Source: Candidatus Norongarragalina meridionalis (GTDB lineage Archaea; Micrarchaeota; Micrarchaeia; Norongarragalinales; Norongarragalinaceae). Taken from it: a stretch of 48,053 nt of DNA. A program made the translations under genes and the position numbers. Positions within the stretch are counted from its first letter, which is position 1. Every line of letters starts with the position of its first letter. A model generated the notes under the pieces. The model ran no database searches, was not told the origin of the DNA, and worked only from the letters and a program-made list of their open reading frames with translations. Shown in pieces: positions 18,898-26,619 of the stretch. The stretch lies in contig CABMDO010000009.1 of the NCBI GenBank assembly GCA_902384935.1, positions 138,983 through 187,035 of the forward strand. Direction: 5' to 3'.

Positions 18898-19299
18898 ATG
18901 GGTTTGTTTGATTTGTTCGGCAAGAAGCAGGTTGCGTCCGAGTTCCAGTATTCGCTCGAGTGCACTATGCATCCGATACGGCTGCCCGCGTTCAAGGAGG
19001 ATTACGTTGCGCTTAACGTCAGGCTCCAGAACACGTCGGACCAGCCGCTTTTGACGTCGCTGGTGCTCGCGGTTCCCAAAACCCTGGGGTTCGACAGGAC
19101 CGCGCTGCAGCAGGAGCACGAGACGCGCATAGGCGAACTCCCCGCGGGAGAGAGCAGGGAGTTCTCTTTCCGGATATGGAGCACGCAGCGCACGCGCGCG
19201 GGAAGCTATCCCCTGCGCGTCTATGCCGTGTCGCATTACCGCGACTACGGGCACGTGCTGAACGAGGTCCGCAAGACCGTGGACCTCCGCGTCGAATAA
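18898..19299 (+). CDS. Hypothetical protein, likely beta-sandwich/CARDB-like
   Basis: MGLFDLFGKK start; VALNVRLQNTSDQP...LPAGESREFSFRIW. Confidence 0.6.
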   Translation: MGLFDLFGKKQVASEFQYSLECTMHPIRLPAFKEDYVALNVRLQNTSDQPLLTSLVLAVPKTLGFDRTALQQEHETRIGELPAGESREFSFRIWSTQRTRAGSYPLRVYAVSHYRDYGHVLNEVRKTVDLRVE

Positions 19300-19388
19300 A
19301 AAGCAACCGCGCTTCCGTTTATTCGTAAGGTATTTAAGCAGAAGCCGCCTTCTCGGTTTGCGTTTATAGTTCGCAAGAGGTAGATGAC

Positions 19389-19709
19389 ATGGCAATAAAG
19401 GTTTCCCAACTGATGGGGATGGACGTATACACGGACAACGCCACCTTCGTAGGCAAGGTTTACGATGTGATTCTCGACCTGCAGAAGGGCGAGGTGGTGC
19501 GCCTGACGCTCGAGCCCATAAGCGCGTCGAGCAAGGACGACGCAAAACGCGTTTTCCGCGAGAAGACCATAATGTTCAAGAGCGTGAAGGCGGTTGAGCG
19601 CATCATAATCATCTCTTCCGCGCCGATCGCGGAGGAGCCCGAGGAAGAGGAGGCTCCCGCGCCGCAGAAGCCGATGCCGTACTCCTACAGGTACAAGCGC
19701 ACCGTCTGA
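19389..19709 (+). CDS. PRC-barrel domain protein
   Basis: VSQLMGMDVYTDNATFVGKVYDVILDLQKGEVVRLTL. Confidence 0.85.
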   Translation: MAIKVSQLMGMDVYTDNATFVGKVYDVILDLQKGEVVRLTLEPISASSKDDAKRVFREKTIMFKSVKAVERIIIISSAPIAEEPEEEEAPAPQKPMPYSYRYKRTV

Positions 19710-19793
19710 AAATATACGGAAAAATCCGCGTTTAGCGCGAGCCCGCGCTACGAAAGTATAATTAAGCGAACGCGGCAATACTTAATTCCGCAA

Positions 19794-19868
19794 AGCGGGG
19801 TAGGGTAGCCAGGAGTGCCCGCTGGGCTCATAACCCGGAGATCGTAGGTTCAAATCCTGCCCCCGCTA
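19794..19868 (+). tRNA. Initiator tRNA-Met (CAT)
   Basis: AGCGGGG/CCCCGCT with A1:U72; GGG CTCATAA CCC initiator anticodon stem; T loop TTCAAAT. Confidence 0.94.
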
Positions 19869-19871
19869 TTC

Positions 19872-20378
19872 TTATTTTTTCAGGATGGTGTCGATGGCGC
19901 CCAGCTGCTTTTCGAGTTCGCGCCTTTCGGCGGACGCGTCGACGGTGCGCATCTTCCCTTCGCACTTCGGGCAGCGGAACGCGCCCTCCATCGCTTCCTC
20001 GAACGGAAGCTTCACACATCCCTTAGGGCATCTGTACGTCTGCGCGCCGTCGAGGTTTTCGCGCATGCGGAGCAGGACTTCGTATTTCTTGCGGAGCTGC
20101 GTCATGTAGTTGCCCGTAGCCCGGGTCCTGTTGACGCGCCATGTATAAGTGAACCATCCGCTCTGCATGTTCTTGACGCGCGAATATTCGACGATGCCCG
20201 CGTCCTGCAGGCGGTTGAGAAGCGAACGGATTTCCGTCATCTTGTATTTCGTTTTTTTCTCGATGTGCTCGTCCGTCGCGCCGTCGCCGATCGCGTCAAC
20301 GACTCCCTTTCCCTTGCGGCCGCCGATATTTTTCACGTATTCGTTGAACAAAAGATTAGGTTGCGGCTTGGCGGGCAT
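19872..20378 (-). CDS. tfe: Transcription factor E subunit alpha
   Basis: N-terminal wHTH (TDEHIEKKTKYKMTEIRSLLNRLQDAGIV) and C-terminal zinc ribbon CPKGC...CPKC. Confidence 0.9.
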   Translation of the reverse strand: MPAKPQPNLLFNEYVKNIGGRKGKGVVDAIGDGATDEHIEKKTKYKMTEIRSLLNRLQDAGIVEYSRVKNMQSGWFTYTWRVNRTRATGNYMTQLRKKYEVLLRMRENLDGAQTYRCPKGCVKLPFEEAMEGAFRCPKCEGKMRTVDASAERRELEKQLGAIDTILKK

Positions 20379-20403
20379 GAAGTGTCCTGCGTTCGCTTTC
20401 TAT

Positions 20404-20916
20404 TTATACTTTCCCTCGTTCCTCGATTTTTTTACCACGCTCTTGGGGTATTATGCGGAGCCGCGGTTTTTCGAAGCGCGGGCGCAGTTCGAGGCCGTTT
20501 AGAAACACCGCGAGCGCTCCGGCTTCGGAATGGGGCTGGTTCGTGACGCCGAGGTTCCAATCGCACGCGGCGTAAACCGCGCCGGGAACCTTGGAACCGC
20601 CGACAACCACGAGGAGCTTGCCGCGCGTTTTCTTTACCGCGCCGATTTTTTTGCCGAACGGAATGCCGTACATCGTCAGGTGCGCCTTCTTTCCGTCGAA
20701 ACCGCCGAAAACGCGCTTCCACGAAGCGGCGTGTTTGATGAAAAAAGAGCCGCCCCAATTCTTAACGACCCCTTCTACGCTTTTCTCGACCGATTCGTCG
20801 CGCTCTCCCGTGTAATAGACTCCCTTGCAGCCGAAAGCCCGCGCGACGAGCGCGCAGTGCGTCGTGAGCCGTTTGTCGCGCGAACGGTGGTCCAGCCGCA
20901 GTACGAAAACATCCAT
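20404..20916 (-). CDS. tRNA (cytidine(56)-2'-O)-methyltransferase aTrm56
   Basis: VLRLDHRSRDKRLTTHCALVARAFGCKGVYY; SPOUT C-terminal region (VVVGGSKVPGAVYAACDWNLGVTNQPHSE). Confidence 0.9.
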   Translation of the reverse strand: MDVFVLRLDHRSRDKRLTTHCALVARAFGCKGVYYTGERDESVEKSVEGVVKNWGGSFFIKHAASWKRVFGGFDGKKAHLTMYGIPFGKKIGAVKKTRGKLLVVVGGSKVPGAVYAACDWNLGVTNQPHSEAGALAVFLNGLELRPRFEKPRLRIIPQERGKKIEERGKV

Positions 20917-20960
20917 AACGCTAATATATTCCGACGCAACTTAATTAGCTTCCGTTGTTC

Positions 20961-20990
20961 GGCGCGCCGTGATTAGAGCAGGCGCGCCAA
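20961..20990. repeat. 30-nt hairpin repeat, copy 1
   Basis: GGCGCGCC-12 nt-GGCGCGCC; 26/30 identical to 36441..36470. Confidence 0.65.
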
Positions 20991-20997
20991 TCGCGGT

Positions 20998-21112
20998 GGG
21001 CTCATAGCTCAGCTTGGTAGAGCGATCGGCTCTTAGCCACATTGACGCGTTCGGCAGAACGCGTCGTGCAGGAGAAACCGATCGGTCGAGGGTCCGAATC
21101 CCTCTGAGCCCG
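20998..21112 (+). tRNA. tRNA-Lys (CTT) with 41-nt intron (about 21036..21076)
   Basis: Acceptor GGGCTCA/TGAGCCC; ATCGG CTCTTA-[intron]-A CCGAT; T loop TCCGAAT; intron contains perfect hairpin GACGCGTTC-GGCA-GAACGCGTC. Confidence 0.9.
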
Positions 21113-21122
21113 TTCGAACCGC

Positions 21123-21179
21123 AGGGGAAGCGCGGTTGGATGACGCGTGCCGCGGCATGCGTCCGGCAAAGCTTCCCCT
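21123..21179. other. Nested inverted repeat, candidate structured RNA
   Basis: Outer 9-bp stem AGGGGAAGC/GCTTCCCCT enclosing 9-bp stem GACGCGTGC-CGCG-GCATGCGTC (one G-U). Confidence 0.5.
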
Positions 21180-21322
21180 TCGATTTCAAGATCCTCCTGT
21201 TTTCCCGTCCCTCGCAGTCGTTTTTACCTCTAAAATACCTTTAAAAAGACGAAACGTTTTTATTGGACAGACGATTAATGCGTTCAGCGGATTCTGTAAA
21301 GGTGGGTTGAACTGGTCGCCCT

Positions 21323-21346
21323 GCCAGCTCGCTTTAATGAGCTGGC
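21323..21346. repeat. Perfect 8-bp hairpin, GCCAGCTC-GCTTTAAT-GAGCTGGC
   Basis: Read directly; intergenic. Confidence 0.5.
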
Positions 21347-21408
21347 CTAATTCTATTTACGGCGGCCGTTCCATAACGTTTTATTGTCCGCCATGCTTGT
21401 TTTCGCAT

Positions 21409-22185
21409 ATGAAAATCCCGTGGGCGGCGCTGATTTTCGCCGCCGCGCTGCTGATTCCGTATTTTTGGCTGTCCGGAGGGACGTTGTATCTTCCCGACGA
21501 CGCCGTTCTTTCGCTTGCGTTCGGCGCGCCGCAGTCCGCCGGCGTGTTCACGCACATGTTCTTCCATGTCGGGCTGAACCACCTGCTCGGCAACCTCATT
21601 CCGCTGGTCCTGTTCGCAATCGTGCTTGAGGAGGCGGTTGCGTGGTTCGACGTGGTTTTCATATTCGTGGCTTCGGGCATGTTCGCCTCGCTGCTGTTCT
21701 CCTTCCTGAATCCCGGCTCGATAATAATCGGCGCGAGCGCGGGCGTTTCGGGGCTGATGGCGGCTGCGGTGATGGTGAAGCCGAAGAAGGCGCTCGCCCT
21801 GCTCATAGCGGTTCCGCTTCTCGTCACGTTCCTGGTGTTTCCCGTTTCCAATTTCTTCGTCCAGTGGCAGCTCGATTCCAAGAACACGCAGATTTCGACA
21901 ATGGAACAGCAGGTGACGACTCTCGTCAGCCAGAACAAAACCACGGAAGCCGCGCAGGTTACCACGCAGTTGAAGCAGGTCGAGGACGCGTACGAGCGCG
22001 AGTACGGCGGAAGGCAGCGCGAATCCTCGACTCCCACGGACTTCCTCGTGCACGCGTTCGGTGCGCTGTTCGGCGCGGGCTTCATTGCGTTCTTCCGAAG
22101 GGACGCGCTTCAGGAAGGGTACTATGAGTTCCAAGACCTGGGCAGGCAGTTGAACGAGAAGATAGATCAACTCAGGCGCCGCTGA
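21409..22185 (+). CDS. Rhomboid family intramembrane serine protease with coiled-coil insertion
   Basis: HMFFHVGLNHLLGN, catalytic-Ser motif GASAGVSG, TM6 His in VHAFGALFGAGF; insertion QLDSKNTQISTMEQQVTTLVSQNKTTEAAQVTTQLKQVEDAYERE. Confidence 0.87.
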   Translation: MKIPWAALIFAAALLIPYFWLSGGTLYLPDDAVLSLAFGAPQSAGVFTHMFFHVGLNHLLGNLIPLVLFAIVLEEAVAWFDVVFIFVASGMFASLLFSFLNPGSIIIGASAGVSGLMAAAVMVKPKKALALLIAVPLLVTFLVFPVSNFFVQWQLDSKNTQISTMEQQVTTLVSQNKTTEAAQVTTQLKQVEDAYEREYGGRQRESSTPTDFLVHAFGALFGAGFIAFFRRDALQEGYYEFQDLGRQLNEKIDQLRRR

Positions 22186-22259
22186 CGAGCGAATTATAAA
22201 TCGCCGAGTCTTATTTTTAGTGCAGGTTTTGCGAGTACAGCAGTGCGAGCAAAAAGTGC

Positions 22260-22330
22260 GTGGGGTTGGCAGAGCAGTTATGCGCTCGGCTGCAGACCGA
22301 GAAAGGGGGGTGCAACTCCCTCACCCCACT
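22260..22330 (+). tRNA. tRNA-Cys (GCA)
   Basis: Acceptor GTGGGGT/ACCCCAC; CTCGG CTGCAGA CCGAG; T loop TGCAACT. Confidence 0.9.
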
Positions 22331-22348
22331 CTCCGCTTTTTCCAAAGG

Positions 22349-22381
22349 TTTATATAGTTCGATATGTATATCTTCATACAT
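22349..22381 (+). promoter_or_regulatory. Promoter and candidate operator of the padR-iscS-iscU operon
   Basis: TATA-like TTTATATAG about 27 bp upstream of ATG 22380, with ATGTAT-ATCTTC-ATACAT palindrome (22364..22381) up to and overlapping the start codon. Confidence 0.65.
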
Positions 22382-22712
22382 GTCTGTTAAAAGAGGCGTC
22401 GAAATCGGCGCCCTTCAGATGCAGGCGCTCTGGCTGCTCGGCAAGAAGCCGGCGCACGGCTACGAGTTGATGAAGGAGCTCAACGCCATCAAAAGGACTA
22501 AGGTGACGCAGGGGACTCTTTACCCGCTGATGGCGAAGCTCGAACGCGCGGGTCTGGTGAAAGGCGAGCGAAAGGGTGCGCGAAACAAACGAGTGTATTC
22601 GCTCACCCCCAAGGGCAAGGCGGTCATGCGCGAGTCCTGCGCGGAATTCGTCAAGCTTTTCTCGGGAATAATTTCCGACTTCAGGTGCGGTTCCTGCGGT
22701 GGAAGAAAATGA
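22380..22712 (+). CDS. PadR family transcriptional regulator with C-terminal CGSC motif
   Basis: ALQMQALWLLGKKPAHGYELMKELNAI...VTQGTLYPLMAKLERAGLVKGE; C-terminus FRCGSCGGRK. Confidence 0.87.
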   Translation: MSVKRGVEIGALQMQALWLLGKKPAHGYELMKELNAIKRTKVTQGTLYPLMAKLERAGLVKGERKGARNKRVYSLTPKGKAVMRESCAEFVKLFSGIISDFRCGSCGGRK

Positions 22713-23872
22713 AAACATATTTGGACAACGCGGCTACTACGCGGTTGGACGAGCGCGTCCTGGCGGCGATGCGGCCCTATTTCTTCACGAAATATGGCAA
22801 TGCGTCTTCGTTGCATTCCTTCGGCGTCGAAGCGGCCGAGGCGCTTGAGGAGGCGCGCGGAACAATAGCCGACGCGATAAACGCGAAACCGGACGAAATA
22901 CTCTTCACGTCGGGAGGCAGCGAATCCGACAATCTCGCGCTGTTCGGCGCGGTTCGCGCGAACAAAATCCGGCGCGTCGCCACCACCCGAATCGAGCATC
23001 CCGCGGTTCTCAACACCGTCGGGGCGCTGGAGCGTTCCGGAGTAACCGCGGATTACCTGGGCGTTTCGAAAGAGGCGGTTGTTTCCGTCGGCGACGCGGC
23101 GGCCGCGGTGAAAAAAGCGGGCATGATTTCCGTGATGTACGCCAACAACGAGGTCGGAAGCATCCAGCCGATTCGCGAAATCGGCGAGGAAAAAGGAAAG
23201 GCGCTTTTCCACGTGGACGCGGTCCAGGCGCTCGGCAAGGAAAAAATCGACGTGCGCCGCCTGAACGCGGACCTGATGTCTTTTTCGGCGCACAAACTGC
23301 ACGGCCCTAAGGGAGTGGGCGCTCTTTTCGTCCGCGAAGGAACGCGTCTCGAACCGCTGATTTACGGAGGCGGGCACGAGCGCGGGCTTCGCGCCGGCAC
23401 GGAAAACATCGCGGGCGCAGTAGGTTTCGCGAAGGCGGTGGAGCTCGCTTACAAGGAGTTCGACGTCGCGGTTCCCAGGATGAAAAAAATGCGCGACGGA
23501 ATAATCAAGGACGTGCTTTCTTCGGTTCCGCAGTCGCATCTCAACGGGCATCCTTCCAAACGCCTGTGCAACAATGCGCACTTCCGCTTCGACAGGATAG
23601 AAGGGGAAGCGCTCGTTCTGAAGCTCGACGCACGCGGCGTCGCGGCGTCCACGGGCAGCGCGTGCTCCTCGAAGTCGCTGGAACCCTCGCATGTGCTTCT
23701 CGCGATGGGCCTTTCGCACGTGGAGGCTCACGGTTCTCTGCGGATGACGCTCAGCAGGTTCACTACCGCAAAAGAGGCTGCTTACGCGGCGAGGCAGGTG
23801 GCGCCTGTTGTCTCGGAACTGCGCGCAACGACTTCTCTGAGCGAGAAAATGATGAAGAACTACATGAGGTGA
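22709..23872 (+). CDS. iscS: Cysteine desulfurase IscS/NifS
   Basis: YLDNAATT, SFSAHKLHGPKGVGALFVR, GSACSSKSLEPSHVL; ATGA overlap with padR. Confidence 0.95.
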   Translation: MKTYLDNAATTRLDERVLAAMRPYFFTKYGNASSLHSFGVEAAEALEEARGTIADAINAKPDEILFTSGGSESDNLALFGAVRANKIRRVATTRIEHPAVLNTVGALERSGVTADYLGVSKEAVVSVGDAAAAVKKAGMISVMYANNEVGSIQPIREIGEEKGKALFHVDAVQALGKEKIDVRRLNADLMSFSAHKLHGPKGVGALFVREGTRLEPLIYGGGHERGLRAGTENIAGAVGFAKAVELAYKEFDVAVPRMKKMRDGIIKDVLSSVPQSHLNGHPSKRLCNNAHFRFDRIEGEALVLKLDARGVAASTGSACSSKSLEPSHVLLAMGLSHVEAHGSLRMTLSRFTTAKEAAYAARQVAPVVSELRATTSLSEKMMKNYMR

Positions 23873-23877
23873 ACGGG

Positions 23878-24312
23878 ATGGCGCTTTACTCGAAAAAAGT
23901 GATGGAGCATTTCATGAAGCCGAAAAACGTCGGCGAGATAAAAAACGCGGACGGCGTCGGCACGGTGGGAAACCCGGTCTGCGGGGACCTGATGACCGTG
24001 TACGTGAAGGTGAAGGCGGGAAAAATCGCGGACATAAAATTCAAGACGTTCGGTTGCGCGGCGGCGCTCGCCACCAGCGACATGATATGCGATCTGGCGA
24101 AGGGAAAAACGCTCGAAAAGGCGGCAACGCTTACGCGAGCGGACGTGGCGGGTTCGCTCGGCGGCTTGCCTCCGATAAAAATGCACTGCTCGAACCTAGC
24201 TGCCGACGCGTTGCACGAGGCGTTGTACAACTATTACAAAAAATCGGGGCTGACTATCCCCGAAGCGCTCTCCAAGGAGCACGAAAGCCGCAAAAAACAC
24301 GCGGAACACTGA
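23878..24312 (+). CDS. iscU: Fe-S cluster scaffold IscU
   Basis: GNPVCGDLM, FGCAAALATSD, MHCSNLAADAL with the three scaffold Cys and Asp. Confidence 0.95.
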   Translation: MALYSKKVMEHFMKPKNVGEIKNADGVGTVGNPVCGDLMTVYVKVKAGKIADIKFKTFGCAAALATSDMICDLAKGKTLEKAATLTRADVAGSLGGLPPIKMHCSNLAADALHEALYNYYKKSGLTIPEALSKEHESRKKHAEH

Positions 24313-24362
24313 AAAACGACAAAAAATCCCGTTTTTTTGCCTCTTGGCACGATATATTTAAA

Positions 24363-24410
24363 TATCTATGCCTTGTATTTAGTGAGAACCTAAAACACTA
24401 CCTATTGTGT
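24363..24410 (+). promoter_or_regulatory. Candidate tandem NrdR-box-like operator upstream of nrdD
   Basis: ACACTACCTATTGTGT (24395..24410) within perfect AAAACAC-N8-GTGTTTT; weaker core CTA-N4-TTG 32 bp upstream (24363..24378). Confidence 0.5.
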
Positions 24411-24432
24411 TTTTTGCAAGAGGTGGGAACCC

Positions 24433-26466
24433 ATGCTGAAACGCATCAAGAAACGAGACGGCCGCACCGTCTCTTTCGACCAGGAACGCATCACCGACGC
24501 GATATTCAAGGCAGCACAGGCGGTGGGCGGACACGACCGCGAAATCGCGCTCGAGCTTTCGAACGCGGTTCTAGACGAAATCGAGAAGCGTTTCGGCAAG
24601 GACGGCGTGCCCGGAGTGGAAGAAGTCCAGGACATCGTCGAAAAGGTGCTCATCGAGAAAGGGCATGCGAAAACGGCGAAAGCGTACATCCTTTACCGCA
24701 AGCAGCGCGCCGACATCCGCAACATCGAGGCGCTTATGAATTCCTTCGACCTGGTCGAGGGGTATGTGAAGGAAACCGACTGGCGCGTGCGCGAGAATTC
24801 GAACATGAGCTACTCGCTTCAGGGGCTCAACAACCACGTTTCTTCGGCAGTTATTTCCAATTACTGGGTAAAGAAACTCTACCCGCAGGAAATCGGCGAC
24901 GCGCATTCGGGCGGAGACTTCCACATACACGACCTCGGGGTGCTCGGCGCGTACTGCGTCGGCTGGGATCTCTACGATTTGCTGGCAACGGGCTTCGGAC
25001 ACGTCGCGGGAAAAATAGAGTCCAGCCCGCCGAAGCATTTCCGCACTGCGCTGGGGCAAGTGGTGAATTTCTTCTATACCCTGCAGGGAGAAGCCGCGGG
25101 CGCGCAGGCGTTCAGCAATTTCGACACCCTGCTCGCGCCGTACATCCGCTACGACGGGCTCGGCTACCCCGAAGTGAAGCAGGCGATGCAGGAATTTCTC
25201 TTCAATATGAACGTGCCCACCCGCGTCGGTTTCCAGACGCCTTTCACGAACGTCACGCTTGACCTGACGGTGCCGTCGCATCTCGCCGGAATGCCCGCCA
25301 TGGTGGGCGGAAAGCCGATGGAGGCGACGTACGGCGATTTCGTCGAGGAAATGCAGCTTTTCAACGAGGTGTTCGCGGAGGTGATGACCGAGGGCGACTC
25401 CCGCGGAAGAATTTTCACGTTCCCCATCCCCACGTACAACCTGACGCGCGAATTCCCGTGGGATTCCGCGGTTTCGCAGAAGATATTCGAGATGACGTCG
25501 AAGTACGGCGTTCCGTATTTCGCGAACTTCATAAACAGCGACATGAAGCCCGAGGACGCGCGTTCGATGTGCTGCCGTTTGCGCCTCGACACGAGGCAGC
25601 TGCGCAAGCGCGGCGGCGGCCTGTTCGGCGCGAACCCGCTCACCGGCAGCATAGGCGTCGTCACAATCAACCTCCCGCGCATAGGCTATCTCGCGAAGGA
25701 GGAGGGCGCGTATTTCGAGAAGCTCGGCGCGCTCATGGATTACGCGCAGAGTTCCTTGGAAGTCAAGCGCCGAGTGCTCGAGGGATTCACCGAACGCGGG
25801 CTGTACCCGTACTCGAAATATTACCTGCGCCACATCAAGGAATCGGAAGGCGCGTACTGGAAGAACCATTTCGCGACCATAGGGATAGTGGGCATGAACG
25901 AATCGCTCCTGAACTTCATGGGCGCGTCCATCGTGGAGCCCGAAGGCAAGAAGTTCGCCATCAAGGTTCTGGATTTCATGCGCGCGAAACTCGGCGAGTA
26001 TCAGGACAAGACCGGAAGCATCTACAACCTCGAGGCGACGCCGGCGGAGGGAACGAGCTTCAGGCTCGCGCGCATCGACAAGAAAAAATATCCCGACATA
26101 ATCGTTGCGAACGACAAGGCGGTCCGCGAACGCGGCGCGGCGCCGTTCTATACGAATTCTACGCATCTTCCGGTTGATTTCACGAACGACGTGTTCGAGG
26201 CGCTGGATTTGCAGGACGACCTGCAGACGCGCTATACCGGCGGCACGGTGTTGCACGGGTTCCTCGGCGAGCGGCTCTACGACTGGAAGGTGACGCGCGA
26301 CCTCGTGAGGAAAGTCGCCGAGAATTATTCGCTCCCGTACTTCACGATAACGCCCACCTTCAGCATATGCCCGAAGCACGGCTACGTCGCGGGCGAGCAC
26401 GAGTACTGCCCGCTGTGCGACGAGGAAATAGGCTTCGAGGAAGCGAAGGTAGTTGCCACGAGGTGA
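24433..26466 (+). CDS. nrdD: Anaerobic (class III) ribonucleotide reductase, catalytic subunit lacking the glycyl-radical C-terminus
   Basis: N-terminal ATP cone (KRDGRTVSFDQERITDAIFKAA); NrdD core; ends at zinc segment PTFSICPKHGYVAGEHEYCPLC...VVATR* with no RVxGY motif. Confidence 0.95.
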   Translation: MLKRIKKRDGRTVSFDQERITDAIFKAAQAVGGHDREIALELSNAVLDEIEKRFGKDGVPGVEEVQDIVEKVLIEKGHAKTAKAYILYRKQRADIRNIEALMNSFDLVEGYVKETDWRVRENSNMSYSLQGLNNHVSSAVISNYWVKKLYPQEIGDAHSGGDFHIHDLGVLGAYCVGWDLYDLLATGFGHVAGKIESSPPKHFRTALGQVVNFFYTLQGEAAGAQAFSNFDTLLAPYIRYDGLGYPEVKQAMQEFLFNMNVPTRVGFQTPFTNVTLDLTVPSHLAGMPAMVGGKPMEATYGDFVEEMQLFNEVFAEVMTEGDSRGRIFTFPIPTYNLTREFPWDSAVSQKIFEMTSKYGVPYFANFINSDMKPEDARSMCCRLRLDTRQLRKRGGGLFGANPLTGSIGVVTINLPRIGYLAKEEGAYFEKLGALMDYAQSSLEVKRRVLEGFTERGLYPYSKYYLRHIKESEGAYWKNHFATIGIVGMNESLLNFMGASIVEPEGKKFAIKVLDFMRAKLGEYQDKTGSIYNLEATPAEGTSFRLARIDKKKYPDIIVANDKAVRERGAAPFYTNSTHLPVDFTNDVFEALDLQDDLQTRYTGGTVLHGFLGERLYDWKVTRDLVRKVAENYSLPYFTITPTFSICPKHGYVAGEHEYCPLCDEEIGFEEAKVVATR

Positions 26467-26470
26467 GACT

Positions 26471-26611
26471 ATGGCTGACGAAAATCTTCAGGCGAAAAGG
26501 ACGAAATGCGAGGTATACAGCCGTATCGTAGGATACCTGCGCCCCGTATCGCAGTGGAACGACGGCAAGCGCGAGGAGTTCGCGATGCGCGCCACGTACG
26601 ACTCGAAATAG
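26471..26611 (+). CDS. Stand-alone glycyl-radical domain of NrdD (46 aa)
   Basis: MADENLQAKRTKCEVYSRIVGYLRPVSQWNDGKREEFAMRATYDSK; SD GAGGTGA 4 nt before ATG; +1 frame to nrdD. Confidence 0.85.
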   Translation: MADENLQAKRTKCEVYSRIVGYLRPVSQWNDGKREEFAMRATYDSK

Positions 26612-26619
26612 TGACTCGG

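Noticed and set aside
21123-21179. H/ACA guide RNA interpretation of the nested stem
   Set aside because: No ACA immediately 3' of the lower stem and no kink-turn recognised.
22520-23731. 403-aa antisense ORF opposite iscS
   Set aside because: Shadow ORF opposite a clear IscS; Arg-rich nonsense translation.
24571-26400. 609-aa antisense ORF opposite nrdD
   Set aside because: Shadow frame in high-GC coding DNA; low-complexity Arg/Glu-rich composition and no family motifs.
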